The notes: generated from the sequence alone by a model not told the origin. Positions 37,133-50,222 are shown, counted from the stretch's first letter. The stretch is 64,000 nucleotides of DNA from Epiperipatus broadwayi (GCA_028023455.1 JAQFVV010012441.1:5014606-5078605), one strand, 5' to 3'. Numbers and translations: made by a program.

Positions 37133-38455
37133 ATCAGCATCATCAATCATTATCAATTCACTGCAGTATGAAGGAATTTCTAAGTTCAATCTGTCTTCTA
37201 TGATGTCTAGCCTCTTTTTTCCATATCACTCCCACACACTCTTATTTTATTCATCCATCTCATACGGGGTCAATTTATAAGTCTTTTACAATTCCTTGGA
37301 ATCCAATTTAAGATTTGAATTGTCCACATATTATCATCTCTTCTAACAATATGTACAACCTCACTCCACTTATCTTTTCAATTTTTTCAATGATGTCAGT
37401 AACAACTATTTGTTCTCTTATTGATATACTGCATTTTCAATGTCTTCTTGTTACTCCTAGCATGCACTCTCCATACTTGTTTAAGTGGTTTGAAATATTT
37501 GTATTGTTCTTCTATTAAGTGTCCATGTCCCATATCCATAAATAAGAACTGGTAAACACAATTATTAAAAACCTTCATATTCAAATATGTAGAGTTCTTT
37601 CCTTTTAGTCTTAAGTTATTTCTACCAAAAGCACTCTAACTAAGTTTAATTCTATGATTAATTTTATCCATTATGTTTCTATCTGTAGTAATAATCTGAC
37701 CAAAATATTTGTAGTTGTTAATTTATTCTCACTCATATTGATCAATTATTATTTTCATCTTTTGAGAAAATTTATTAAACATTACTTTACCTTTAGTCCT
37801 ATTTTCTTACTTCATCTGATAATTCTTGTAACATTTTCTTAAGCTCCAAAGCATTATTTTCAAAAACAACTACACCATCTTCAAAATCTAAATGACTTAT
37901 ATTATCTCCATTTACTTTAATTCTTTTAACTTCCCATTTTAATCCACAAATAGCATGCCTTATACCCTTCTTAATGTTGATTTTCCTAGTATCATTGTGT
38001 AATCTAATTGATGCTGTTGCATTTTAATAAATATTATTCAGAATATGACAATATCTTTGGACTATATCTTGATGTTCCAACATTTTAATGTCTGAAAAAA
38101 TGATAAAGAACTCAAATGACTTTTCATAATCTATAATAACCACTCATATTCATTGGACTTTTTATAACTTCTCTCAAAATTTGGATATGATCTACTATAC
38201 TAAAATTACTTTTAAATCCAGCTTGTTGTTTTAATTGATGTCAATCCAATGTTCTCTGTAGATGATTTGTAATGATCTTAGTAAAAATTTTATATAAAAC
38301 TGATAAAGGCTTGTAAGACTGTAATTTTTAACATTTTCTTATTAACATTTTAAAATATTAATAATAATACTGCATTATTCCAATCATTTGTTGCATCTTT
38401 ATCATTTAGACATTTTGTATATAACTTTGCCAATTTTTTTCTATTTTTGCATAAG
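37133..38455 (-). pseudogene. RTE reverse transcriptase 3' half (inverted part)
   Basis: Minus-strand remnant covering the RT palm, thumb and C-terminal region up to the GAT tail at 37133-37150. Recognisable: the complement of the block encoding GSETWTL (near 37530), the KTKVMFN block (near 37775) and the W-R-R C terminus (near 37200). Frames are broken repeatedly. The join to the 5' part lies between 38455 and 38480. Confidence 0.75.
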
Positions 38456-38479
38456 GAGTCTACTGTTAACTGAAAGAAG

Positions 38480-40208
38480 ACTCTTTGATTCTTCTTGGAT
38501 ACCTTAAAGAACTGAGCAGGGCAAATTCCTAATGTCCACTCTATACATTCTTGTCATTGCAGATGTTTTTACTATGTGATTACTCAAATAGTAAGTATAC
38601 AAGCTTGGATTGGCTGTTCATCAACATGCATTAGCCAGCATGGTGAGTTTATTGACTTACCACTGAGTTTAAGATCAATAAACATTATAGTCTTTCTTCT
38701 CAGAGGTCTGCTGTGGCAGAATGAATGTATATGTGAATGAAAACTATTTTCTAATAGATATATGCAATCATGTCAAAAAAAATAATCCATAGCCCTTATT
38801 CCTAGAAGATTGTAAAATCACCAGTGAAAATAGCAGTTGGTGCTCAAAGGCAGAATGTATTGAGAATCACCTGATTGTGGACTCAATGTGATATTTAATG
38901 ACAACTTTTTTATTTATTTACTTAGAACTACAGATCACCTTCAACGGAATGAAGATTAGAAAACTGGAAGAACTGTCTTATATTAAATGTGACTTTACTA
39001 GAATTTGTGAGTTTAGAAAAATACAGTGGAATGAGATTTATTACAAATAACAAATGGAAGAACAACTTGTGGTGATTTATAGTGTATTGGACAGAGTAGC
39101 CAGAATAGTTATTCATCTTAATAGCAGATACAATTTATCCACTACTTTGAACATTTTTTTGCTAAAAAGTATTCAATGTAGTAGATAAATTGTATTTATA
39201 AAAAATATTATAGCAAAATAAATGAAGTGGTGAATTCGGTGATATTAATAGCTGATACCAAATGCAGATAATTCAGGTTTATGCCCCAACAAGTTTTTAT
39301 AGAGATGAAGTAATAAAAGATTTTTATATAGATGTACAAAAGACTTTTGATCAAAGTAAACAACATTTTAAAATTGTTTTGAGAAACTTTAATGCTAGAA
39401 TTGGTAAACAAATAAAAGATGCAAGTTTTGTAGGTAAATTTGGTTGTGGTAATAGAAATGAGATACGACATATACTTGTGGAGTTTACATAAAAAAGAAA
39501 TATTAAAAGGACATGAATATGGAAGCATCCAACTGAATGTACAGCAGAATTGGATTATATTTTAACTAAAAGAAAATACGTATTTCAAGATTATAATGTT
39601 ATGAATAAGTTTAAGACAAAAATTGATCATTGCTCTGTAAGATGTAAGATACATGTTAATGCAAAACTAGAAAGACAAAAATTATTAAGAAAAACAATAT
39701 ATGCAATTGATAATCCTAATATTCAGAAACATTGTAATGAATTTAAATTACAACTTGCAAATCGATTTCAAGTATTAGTAGATTATAAACATGATTCAGA
39801 TTTGAATAAAATGGATAAAATAACTGTTACACTTTTAAAAATTACATCAAAAATAGCTGGTAGGTAAAAGCAACAGTTGACAAATAAAATTTCTACTGAG
39901 ACTAGAGAATTTATGAAATAAAGAAGGAATATATATATATATAAATGAAGCATTAAAAATGATTGAATAACTCAAATTTTGTAAAATGATACAAAAAAGT
40001 ATTGATGATGATATAAGGAAGTATAACGTGAACTAGCAAAAAGAGCTGCAGAATAAAATAAAAGTCTAAAGAGTATAAAACAATTCTGGTATTAGTAGAA
40101 AACATATATCTGCAATAAAAATGATGGAATTATTACTAAAAAAAGAGATGACATCATGAAATGGGTAGAATAGTTCTATCAAGAATTATATAGTGATAAA
40201 GGACAAGT
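38480..40208 (+). pseudogene. RTE leader, endonuclease and linker (5' part)
   Basis: The leader matches 17000-17220, including CAACATGCATTA-CCAGCATGGTGAG. Endonuclease blocks remain readable: MQIIQVYAPTS (39262), a changed metal-binding block (LRNFNARIG in place of MGDFNARIG), LDYILTKRK and DHCSVRC. Stops and indels throughout. Interrupted by a small hairpin insert at 39132-39244 and by the nested RTE copy after 40208. Confidence 0.75.
39132..39244. mobile_element. 113-bp hairpin insert with 14-bp duplication
   Basis: Inverted arms (about 39128-39145 and 39179-39196) and a flanking duplication of RTE sequence, TTAATAGCAGATAC (39118-39131) and TTAATAGCTGATAC (39245-39258). The good RTE copy has this sequence once, which proves insertion after the RTE landed. 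Confidence 0.65.
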
Positions 40209-41397
40209 ACCAGAGAACAAGCTGGACTTAAAAGTGATTTTAATACTGTAGATCATATCCAGGTATTGAGAAAAGTAATAGAAAGAACAAATGAAAATGA
40301 GTTGCCATTATGCTTTGGATTTGTAGATTATGAAAAGGCATTTGATTCTATAAACATTCCTTTAGTGATTAAAGCATTGGATCATCAAGGTATAGATCCA
40401 GGACATTGTCATATTTTGAAGAATATTTATAAAATACAACAGCAACAATTAGATTACATAATAATACTATGAAAGTCAATATTGAGATAAGTGTAAGACA
40501 GGGTGACTTCATATCTCCAAAACTTTTACAACAGTGCTGCAAGAAATATTTTGCAGATTAAAATGGGAAGCTAAAGGGTTGAAAATAAATGGAGATTATT
40601 AAAGTCATTTAGATTTTGTAGATGATGTAGTTGCTTTTGCAAATGATGCTTTAGAATTGCAGAAAATGTTGCAGGAGTTATCAGATAAAAGTAGATAAGT
40701 ATGACTAAAAATAAATGTTGAAAAGACTAAAGTAATGTTCAATGGATTTTCTCAAAATATAAAAATAAAGATTGATTATGATGAGTTAGAAGAATTTAGC
40801 AGCTACAAATATCATAGTCAGATTATTAATACAGATAGAAACATAATGAATAAAATTAATCATAAAATAAACTTTGTTGAAGTGCTTTTGGTAGAAATAA
40901 CTTGATTCTAAAAGAAAATATGCCTATATGTTTGAAAAAGGTTTTTAATAAATGTGTTTTATCAGTTCTTATTTCTGGATCTGAGACTTGAACACTTAAT
41001 AGAAGAACAATACACAGACTTCAGACAACTCAAAGAAGTATGGAGAGATGCATGTTAGAAGAAATGCAAAAGATTGAACATGCAAAATATGGATAAGAGA
41101 ACAAGCAGGTGTTGCTGACTTCAGTTAAAAAAATTAAAAGACTGAAGTGGAGTTGGGATTGACATATTTGTAAAAGAGATGATCGTAAATGGACAATTGA
41201 AATCCTAAACTGGATTCCAAGAGATTGTAAAAGAGCCAGAAAGAGACTACATGAAGACTACATGAGAGATGGATGGATGAAATAATAAGTGTGCAAGTGT
41301 GATGTGAAAAAGAGAAGCTAAAGCTCGGAGAAGATGGAATGAACTTGGATAGACCTTCATTCTGCAGTGTATTGATAATGATTATGATGATGATGAT
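40209..41397 (+). pseudogene. 5'-truncated RTE copy nested in the older RTE
   Basis: Starts abruptly at the position equal to 19012 of the good copy (REQAG region) and runs to a GAT tail at 41380-41397. FGFVDYEKAFDSI (40316) and an altered FVDD for FADD (near 40615) are visible. Several stops. It splits the plus-strand segment of the host RTE at the position equal to 18655. Confidence 0.72.
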
Positions 41398-41535
41398 GAC
41401 CTCCTACATCTATTATATCTTCTGAATTGCTCAGAATTTTAAATTAAAAAGTGAGACATGCAATTAAATTTATGAAGAAAGTTAAAGCTCCTGGTAATGA
41501 TGGAATTATAATCGATATTTTAAAAGAAGCAGCTG
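41398..41535 (+). pseudogene. Continuation of the older RTE after the nested copy
   Basis: Matches 18656 to about 18795 of the good copy (KGKAPGNDG region appears as KVKAPGNDG). It ends where the minus-strand part at 38455 begins in element coordinates. Confidence 0.7.
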
Positions 41536-43280
41536 AATATATGTATTTAGACAGTAAAGAAAAGTTAATTTCAGACATAAGTAAAATAAAAGGTGAAAAT
41601 GGAGTTAAATTATAGCATGTGCAGTTCATGTTTTGCACGCTTGAAAAAAATAAGTGTATCTTTTGGGCTGCCTAATAAAAGAAAATATTGAATATATATA
41701 TAATAAAATGTTAAAAATTTAAAGACTGCAACATTATGATTTTATGTTGTATGAAAATTTGTGAGGAGGATATTATAGTAGTAATTATATGTTGGATTAT
41801 TTTGAATATCTAATATTAAACGTTGATTGCCTTAAGAAAAGTTGAAACTTTATTTAAATTTTTCGAATATATTTACTTGTTAATAATAACACCTAGGTTA
41901 GTATATAAATGACCAAGCAAGCAATGACTGAACAAGATAATAAAATAATATCATTCAAAATGGTATGTTATTTAGTATCCTGTATATTATTTCTAACAAT
42001 TGTATGTATTTGAAAAAAATTAATAAAGGTTTAACTTTTTAAAACCATTTAATATTTAGTATTAGAAAATAGAAATAGTCCCAAATATAATTACTATAAA
42101 TTATTTCGTGCTTTAAAATTGAATCGGTATTTAATTTAATATCTAAAAAGAAGACGTTTGTACAACACACTATTGGGATAACATTAACCCATTAATTAAA
42201 CAGCTAAAAACAGGTTTATTCTTTTTATAAGTTTTGTTAGGAATGTTTGGCTGATTCTTTTAGTGTTAAATTATAGATGGTAATGTATAAGTTGTTATAG
42301 AATTGATTGGGTAATATATTCAAGTTTTATTAAAAGTAAATAGTTTTATACTTCTAAATAGGATTGCAAATGTTTGCTGTATATAAATGATAAACCATTA
42401 AGACGAAGTCATGTATAGGTAAAGTTACAAAAAATAACTGATAAAAAAGAGAGTATCTAGGATTTGTTGGCATTTTTATATATGTCTTCATCCAGCGTCT
42501 ATCGAATTTACCAATGATATTAAGTATTGTATCTATCCTATTTCTAGAAATACATGATCATGGTTCAAGAATAGAAATATCTAGATTGTCATCTTTTGTA
42601 AAAGAGAATGTTATAGAAGGACTTCAATTTTGTTAGAAAACGTCATATTTTCTAACCTAAAAAAAGGTTTATTGATCATTTATATTGTTAATGAATGGTG
42701 ATTATTGATTATAAGAGCTGCTAATAGTAATTATACAATAAGCTGGAATAAATATGCATAATATTTATATAAAATTTGAGATCTAGATTTTAAAACAAAG
42801 AATGTATATTATCAATTAAGTGGCCAATTTACAACTATACTATAAACAATAAATAAATGAAAGGTGAGTTGTGCATAGTATTTCCATTCACACAATTTTT
42901 AAGTATAGGGAGTGATATTATTAAGATGCAATTAATGGACTTTAATACTTTATTTTTAATAATCTATCACTACTTTACCAACAACACGGTTGCCACAATG
43001 AGATGATGTTTATAGTGAAATTGTTATGTCCACTAATAATTAAGATTGTACAATTTCTAAGATTGAAAGATGTTCAATGATTCTAACAAACATACTGTAT
43101 AAATATATAACAGTTACATGTGGTACAGTATTTAGCCATTCCCATATAAGTCTTGACATTCAGTTTTGAATATTTAGCAAAGATAGTAAGCTTGACAGTT
43201 TATTCAATAGTCTAACCATTTGTTTCAGAAAACCTGCCCTGACTTAACTTAGTTAACCAACTGATATTAGTCAATAATTA
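41536..43280. other. A+T-rich DNA without recognisable features
   Basis: No ORF, repeat or RNA gene that I can support. Confidence 0.55.
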
Positions 43281-43441
43281 GTTAAACCACTAAACATTAC
43301 ATGATCACCATCTCTTATGCTAGCACATAATTGTTATTAAACAGGCAAAACTCTCCATACAGTAGTGCCACCCTGTGTCAACTAGAGTAATCAATGGATG
43401 CCAGAAGTCTTGTGCATAAAATTCCTATCTAGTGCTTATTC

Positions 43442-43495
43442 ATCCAATATCACCAGACTAGTTTCTGACTTGTGGCCTTCATCAGTGAGGAGCCT
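43442..43495 (-). ncRNA. Hammerhead motif with truncated stem I (family 1, copy C left)
   Basis: Core CTGATGA (complement of 43479-43485) is canonical and stem II is GGC/GTC with loop CACAA. GAAAC, the TA loop and GTC are intact. The outer 5' strand of stem I (ATCCAA) is missing because the palindrome junction falls at 43493-43495, and inner stem I has one mismatch. Weak or inactive. Confidence 0.55.
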
Positions 43496-43835
43496 TCTGG
43501 CATCCATTGATTACTCTGGATAGCACTACCATGGATAGTTTTGCCTGTTTAATAACAGGTATGTGCTAGCATAAGAGATGGAGATCATGTGATGTTTAGT
43601 GATTTAACACCAATCCTGCCTAATAGGATAGTGGTGGATATGGTTGATAAAGAGCCAAAGACACCAAAATGTATGGGTGCTGAACTAAGTTCAGACCCAT
43701 ATGACTATATAAGCTATTGAGCTTAGATTGAAAATATTGTGTTTCCAATTTTATTCTCATAGTTTTATAGTAAAGATAAAAAGTGGCTTCTGAAGGGTTG
43801 CATTAAATCCTAACATCTAGGTGTAGTGCTCATAG

Positions 43836-43894
43836 ATCCAAGGCTCCTCACTGATGAAGGCCACAAGCCAGAAACTAGTCTGGGGATATTGGAT
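43836..43894 (+). ncRNA. Type I hammerhead ribozyme motif (family 1, best copy)
   Basis: Core CTGATGA at 43851-43857, the usual natural form. Stem II GGC/GCC with loop CACAA and an A-A mismatch at 10.1/11.1. GAAAC at 43871-43875; stem III A-U and C-G with loop TA; cleavage after GTC at 43880. Stem I: CCTCA (43846-43850) with TGGGG (43881-43885), internal loop, ATCCAA (43836-43841) with TTGGAT (43889-43894). All family 1 pairing is intact. This is the strongest candidate in the window for self-cleavage. Confidence 0.78.
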
Positions 43895-44006
43895 GAATAG
43901 GCACTAGATAGGCATTTTATGCACAAGCCTTCTGGCATCCATTGATTACTCTGGTTGGTACAGGGTGGCACTACTGTATGGAAAGTTTTGCCTGTTCAAT
44001 AATTAG

Positions 44007-47000
44007 TTATTTAGATATTTTTACCAGAGTATAGGCAAAAAAAATAACTGTGCAATTCTTTATCAGCTATATACTAGAATATCTTATTTAACGACTTTTT
44101 ACTGTTCAATTTTAGGGATTGTCACGAAAACTTTTGTCTTGTAATATACAGTAAATGCACCATAATAATATGAATATTTTTTCAATGCCATCTTAGATAA
44201 GGTGTAAATGTAGAATAAGATATTATCTAAGTTAATCTAATATGTAATAAAAATTACTTTAAACATGTATAACAAATTATTTATTTATTGTGTGGTGTGT
44301 GGTGTAGCTTGTTATATATATTTAATATTATATCTAATACTGATCTGCAGTAAACTGAAAATATTTTGCAAATATCAGTTATTAAAACATAGTGAATGGA
44401 ATTCAAAGTGTCTTCGTGCTCTCATTTCTAAATGCTTAAGATATTCCTAAACATATATACTTAGGTAAAAAGATAAGATGAATTATCTTATCTTTTCAAG
44501 AGCCTTTATCTTGTGTTAAGAAGGGAGAACATACCTCAGTGTTTAAATCGATGCAACGCACATATAAAAGAGTGATTTCTTAATTACTGTTAAAAATTAT
44601 TTTGTAAATAACAGATAATATATTTCATAATATTTATATTATTTAAATGTGTACTCAAAAGATTGTGCACCATTTACTGAATAAGCTAGCTTGAGCTTAA
44701 CATTGTTATCAATAACCATTAAAATAAAGTGTTTAAGTGAACATCTTTACAAGTAAAAACAAAAAGCAATTTGTTTGAGTTTAATTTTCATAAAATAATG
44801 CGAAGCATCTTACATCTATTTATTTTTTCACTGTAAAAAGCCTCATTTATATCAAAATCTCGATAGTGCCATTTTTAAAAGCCAAAATATTGGCTTGTTT
44901 ATTCAAGTAAAACAAATATAAATTCTAAGCAAACGCCAATTTATTTATTTTTTTAAAAAATAGACAATTTTAAAATAATGCTAAGTAACTTAATATATAT
45001 TTTTTTTGCTAATAAAAATATTTTTTATATCAGTAAAACAAAATAAGTTAGTAAGCATATTTATATAAATATGCTTATATTTTTGTGAGAAATGAATATA
45101 TATATATAATTTATTGACTATGCCAATTTCTCAAGTTAAAATTCTATATAATAATGCTAGTCTAGGAATATGTTTTGCAATAGTAAGTAAGTATAGGAAA
45201 TTTGGGTTCCTTCCTCATTAATTTAAATTTATAATTAAATAAATAGCAGTGAGACTCTTCTTATGTTTGATGAATTGCAAATTATAGCATTAAGTGAATA
45301 AATTCTATCATAACATTATCTAGTAAATTTATTTATGACTTTATAGAAACAATCAATTTTGTATTATATTTAGAATTAACAAAGCAAAGCTAAAGTAATG
45401 GAAGAGGTAAATGGGACTTTATTGTACCCCATACATCACGAACTACCCAAGAACAAAAGCATTCAAATATTTCCCCAGAATATTAATAAGACTTATGTGC
45501 CCTATTAGTGACAATATGTGCTTTATTGTATGCTCTACTCAATATGTAGGATTTTCTGATTTTTGTGTATAACAAATAGCAACGGCACAGTAAGTTAAAT
45601 TATGAATTAACATTTATTTACAATTTTACGATTAACAAATTGTTGATTATATAATGTTTCAATATGATAAATAAATAAATATATAAACAATTAATATAAA
45701 CAGAATAATTAAAATAACATTCCATCTGTTTAATTCAATAGATGGATACTATACACTGTTTTATAATAGTCATAATCACAATATTTTACTATAAATTGAC
45801 TTAATTTCAGCTCTGAGAAAAGAGAATGGAGTTCAATATCAAGTCATGAAATATCTAATATGTCAATTCAAGAACCAATGAACCTATACTGTAAACTTAT
45901 AATAATAATCAATAAGTAATGGCATATTTATGAGAGTTCGCCATAATAAAAAAATGGAGATTCAAACCTTAATTCAGCTAAAATATTATGTAAATAAACA
46001 TTTGATACACTATGGGGACAATTTAGATAAGATGCCCTGCTAATCCTTATGACTGAACTTACAAGTTATACCTATAGATGAAAGAAGATGATTTTGCCCA
46101 AACCTACATTTATAAAGTAAAATGATATTCCTGTGGAAGCTTTCATCTACACATAGAAATGATACAACACTGAATGTTTTGTGGATTTTTAGATCACCAT
46201 CAAGCAACAAATATAATTACACACAGTTCCACGGATTAATTACCAGTGCAGGAATAAGTACAAAATACAGAAAATGGCAAAATTATTCTGTGGATTAACC
46301 ACCAGCATAGACTAATGCCATTTAACAATTACAAAGCAGTATTAATATTTACTTCAAATCAAAATATAAAATCATTCTCCTCAAATATTCTGCTAACTCA
46401 GAATACACCAGCAGTCTAGCAGACATGAGTTCAGGCATAATGAAAAGTGTTTCATAATTAAGGACAAGTGAGATAATGACTGACTCTGCTTTAAATATGA
46501 GTATAATAATAATGTGATAAATATGACATAAGCATAGGCACAGAACCCTGGAAAGCCTCATAGGAATATTTCATGTAATGTTAACACACATTTTAAATTT
46601 ACCTATAATTCTTAAAATCTCACAACAGCTGTTTCCTCAATTAATTATTCTCTTCAATCCCTTGAATTTAAATTAGGCATAGAAAAGTACATGTAATGAA
46701 CTTCACACATAAGTGCATATGAAAATAAAATTAAATAAAATACATTCTTATTTAAATAAACATTAAATTAAATACACAGCATTTTGGGTATAGTAAATAT
46801 TCATCCATAAAATAAGTATAGCAAATCCTGAACAATTAATGTACATCACATAAAATAATAATTTTATATTACAACATCGAATTTCAGAAGTGTGATTATA
46901 TTCGTTTTGTTCGAATTATTGTGAGCACTCCTAAATTAAAGGACTCTTATATAGGCTCTATGAATAGATGAGATAATTTTTAAAAGCATGACATGTAGAG

Positions 47001-48183
47001 TTTTAATGAAAATGTTCCTTACAAGTTATTAAATTCTACATTCTATATCAATTATTGTTCCAAATTTATAATATTTAGATTATATTAATTTGTCTATTCA
47101 CATCAAAAACTAGAAATAATAATTGGAGCAAATAATAATCTAATAATCCAACACCAGCGATGGAAGTCAGTAAATAGTTTTCTTTTAATTAGACGTTCTA
47201 CAGCTGTTTCCATTTTTTCAAATAATAAACAAATTAAATAGTAGGTACGTTATTGGTAATATACATTCAGATAGGATAATCAATTTTTTTATTATTCAGC
47301 CATTGACACACAAAGACATTGAAGTAGTGTTTCACTCTGCCTATGCATAATATTATAATATGTTTAAATAATGACTGTAAGATTTTATAAATTAAATCAG
47401 TATTATCTAAATAAGCAATGAGATTAAAATATTTTGTTTAATTTTACCAGTTTTCAAACAATAAAAATATTCCAAATACACTGACTTTTTAGCTATTACT
47501 TCCACTTTTAAGGTTAATCATTCCGATATATTTTAAATGTAGATATTGAGAAAATTATCAGTGACTTGATTCCTGGTCAGCACAACTTGAACAGAATATT
47601 TAACTTTAGCCAATCATGTTATTGTTACAATATCACAAATCTTGTAGTTTGATTTATAGGAGAATTTTGGCTTGATTCGTTTTGTTATTAATTTTTAAAA
47701 TGTGCATTACATGTTTTACTTACATGTTACATTTACCCCATTTTCTTTTTTTTTAATAATAAAAGAACGCTATGTCACACTAAAAATGCAAAACGTTTTA
47801 ATCATATCTGGTTTAATAATTGAAAATTAATTAAATAAATGGCTTTTGATTTAAGTGAAAGATAATTTCTAGAATTATTTTAAATAAATAAGGATTACTA
47901 TTATTTTTAATCACACTTTACTAAACTTGATATATGTTGTTGATTTCTTACAAGTTAAATACATCTGATCTAAATCAGTGGCTGGAAAAGAGCAATTTTA
48001 ATACATAAAAATATACATGTAATAAAGAAAAATATTACGTATTCTCATCATTAAGTTACTTTAAATGCAAGTATCAAGTTAATATAAAATGCAAACCAAG
48101 ACAATCAAGTCACCTAAAAGAAGACAGAGAAATTTTTAAATCAGTTCTATCAAGCTTTATATTTTACACTAAAATATAAGGTT

Positions 48184-48186
<3 letters not shown>
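44007..48186. other. A+T-rich DNA, no confident gene
   Basis: A perfect 26-nt A+T palindrome lies at 45053-45078. No ORF above about 70 codons and nothing recognised. Confidence 0.55.

Positions 48187-48214
<28 letters not shown>
48187..48214. repeat. (AT)n tract
   Basis: Simple AT dinucleotide run. Confidence 0.9.
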
Positions 48215-48218
<4 letters not shown>

Positions 48219-48464
48219 TTCTAATATTTTCACGGACAAAAGATGTCATATTATTATTTTTATTTGCGGGATATTCCATGTAGTGAAAAAGCTAAAGTCT
48301 CTCAATCTTCATAAGTACTTTCAATAAATATCTTAGCTCTCATCAACTTCCATTAAATGCAATAAACCATGTTGGAAGCAAATGTTATCAATTCAAATCC
48401 CTGAATCCTAAATTAATATTAGTAGTTAGTCTATGCTTCCATTATGGGTTTTTAAATTTAACAG

Positions 48465-48530
48465 CAGTTGAAGAGAATTAAGGAATTAACCAAAAGTACT
48501 TCTGTGAATTGAGAGACTGTATATAATAGT
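48465..48530. repeat. Fragment of the 16.47-kb hairpin family
   Basis: AGCAGTTGAAG, then GAATTAACC, then AAAAGTACTTCTG align with the inner arm of the 16469-16682 hairpin. Single arm only. Confidence 0.5.
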
Positions 48531-48775
48531 TAATTGCCATTATATGTATTATTTTTATTGTTATTACAATAATTTTAAATTGCCAGACATTTTGTTTGTA
48601 TTATATGTATATACATAAATTGAATAATGCCTAATACTAGACTAGTAATTATAAATAAAATCAAAATTCATCTGACATTACAATACTAGCCAAAAATAAA
48701 ATTTCTCTCAAATTCTTCTGCAACCTTTGTTTCATCGATTAACAAATAGACCTTGTCAAGTGATATTAAACTGAG

Positions 48776-48820
<45 letters not shown>
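48776..48820. repeat. (CA)n(TA)n microsatellite, LTR1 insertion site
   Basis: The LTR1 element begins directly after the TA part, and TA repeats resume after it at 52345, so the element sits inside this tract. Confidence 0.85.
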
Positions 48821-50204
48821 TGTAACATTTATTTATATATGTTACAAATATATTGGCATTTGGTAAAAGCTAAAAAAGTAAATTTCGATTTTTTTTTGAT
48901 TAGTATAAATTTTGTTAAGAGCGTACAATGAAAGTTAAATTATTCTTCGATATTTTTTTTTAATTAGTAATAACGTAATTGGAGAGAACAAAAAAGAATT
49001 CCAAAAGCAAGTAAAAAGATAAGCTAAAAGAAAAATATTTCTAGCTAATTAAACATGGCCGAAAACTTGATAAGAAAATAGAGACTTTAGTACCTAAAAT
49101 TTTAAAAAACTGTATAAGATTAGAAAGGCATGGTACGAGCATGCGCAGAAGCTCTAAAACTGGATATAAAAAGGAGGGATCCGGTTGAAGGAGCGTCTTG
49201 TTCGTTTTATTTCGCTAGTTGGTCTTGGATAACATTTAATATGTCCAAGATCACTCGTCACCGAAGGAATTCGGCAATGTCGCAGTGAACCGGAGCCCCT
49301 GAAAACATCAGACCTAATGATGTACACCAGGAAAAGCCTTCGTGACCAACTGGGAAATGGACCACAAGAACAAGCAAGAACCAAATGGCCGAGCTCATTA
49401 TTACAAAAAAACTATGCATAGTTAGCTACAACCTTCGTCAATTCACAAAGCTTACCGGTAAGTTAAGAATAATAATCCTGATTGTGACCAAGTTAACTAG
49501 TTAAAAACTACTCGTGAAAATATAGCTATAAAAAGAATCCCGATAGTGACTTTATATTTCTATATGAGAGACTCTTAATTAACCAAGAACTTTTTGCTTA
49601 TTTTAAATGATATTGATATTTTCTGTATATTTTCCACCTAGATTAAATGTGTTCTCTCCAAAATATTAAACAATATTTAACCTAGAAATGTTTTATTTTG
49701 TTAGAATAAAAGAGATTATATTTTTATCAACATTTTTTTTTATTGTGCGTTATTAATAGAAGTTATTATTTTTGTTATTAGATTTACTTTAGTGGAATAG
49801 GATTTAAGTGTAAGTTACCTTTGCCAATATGTTTCAATACGCCAGGGCTAACAATCGTAAAAAAAATCATTAATTCTCATTACGGTAGAATTACCGTACA
49901 AAATAAAAATATTATAAAAGGATCTTTTTATTTTTCTTCGTTTTACAACTTGCGAGAGGTGCTGGCGGCATATTTCAGCGGATTCTTAGGAATCCTGGCG
50001 CCCATAGGAAATAAAATTAAAAGTTGATTTATGTCTATGGTACAAATTCGTAATCAATTAATAGGCCGGAGTCGATCAGGAAAAATAGCTGTGTTAAGAA
50101 TAGAAATACAACTTTCTTTTTTTTTTCTTGATACAGTTTGATCAACTCACGCTCAAATATACATTTGGGGCGTATAGTGGTCTAGTAAAACGGAAAACGA
50201 TACA
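48821..50204 (+). repeat. LTR1 5' LTR
   Basis: Begins with a terminal hairpin TGTAACAT/ATGTTACA (48821-48846). TATAAAAA at 49165-49172 is a probable promoter and AATAAA at 49705-49710 a possible polyadenylation signal, giving a plausible U3-R-U5 order. The 76- and 68-codon ORFs are duplicated with the LTR and are not treated as genes. Confidence 0.85.
49165..49172 (+). promoter_or_regulatory. TATA box of LTR1
   Basis: TATAAAAA in a locally G+C-richer stretch; the same box is kept in the 3' LTR (51304-51311) and in the old solo LTR (about 28879), supporting a promoter role. Confidence 0.6.
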
Positions 50205-50205
50205 A

Positions 50206-50222
50206 TGGCGACCCAACTCGGG
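50206..50222 (+). promoter_or_regulatory. Primer-binding site of LTR1
   Basis: TGGCGACCCAACTCGGG starts one base after the LTR end. The first 10 bases (TGGCGACCCA) are complementary to the 3' end of an arginine-type tRNA as I recall it; the exact primer tRNA is not established. Confidence 0.65.

Larger units (their letters stand above)
37133..41535. mobile_element. Old RTE insertion with inversion, plus nested RTE copy
   Basis: Compared with the good copy (numbered by its window position), 37133-38455 is its 3' part (about 18795-20195) on the minus strand; 38480-40208 is its 5' part (about 17000-18655) on the plus strand; 41398-41535 continues that plus-strand segment (18656 to about 18795). 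The minus and plus parts meet at the same point, about 18795, as expected from one insertion inverted by twin priming. The segment 40209-41397 (19012 to the tail) is a separate 5'-truncated RTE copy inserted into it. All pieces carry many stops and are dead. Confidence 0.75.
43281..44006. mobile_element. Hammerhead-bearing composite palindrome, family 1 (copy C)
   Basis: Two parts. 43281-43608 is a small palindrome: a left arm with a minus-strand hammerhead, then an inverted copy of the outer arm only (43494-43608). 43660-44006 is a full plus-oriented arm with its own hammerhead. Outer ends share AAACAGGCAAAACT and the ATGATCACCATCTCTTATGC-type flank, in both orientations, with copies A and B. 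No ORF. Confidence 0.7.

Noticed and set aside
45053-45078. Perfect 26-nt palindrome
   Set aside because: Almost purely A+T; expected by chance at this composition and with no related copy or context.
49154-49384. 76-codon minus-strand ORF duplicated at 51293-51523, and the 68-codon ORFs at 49821 and 51960
   Set aside because: Duplicated with the LTR1 repeats; they overlap the promoter or end regions and resemble no protein I know.
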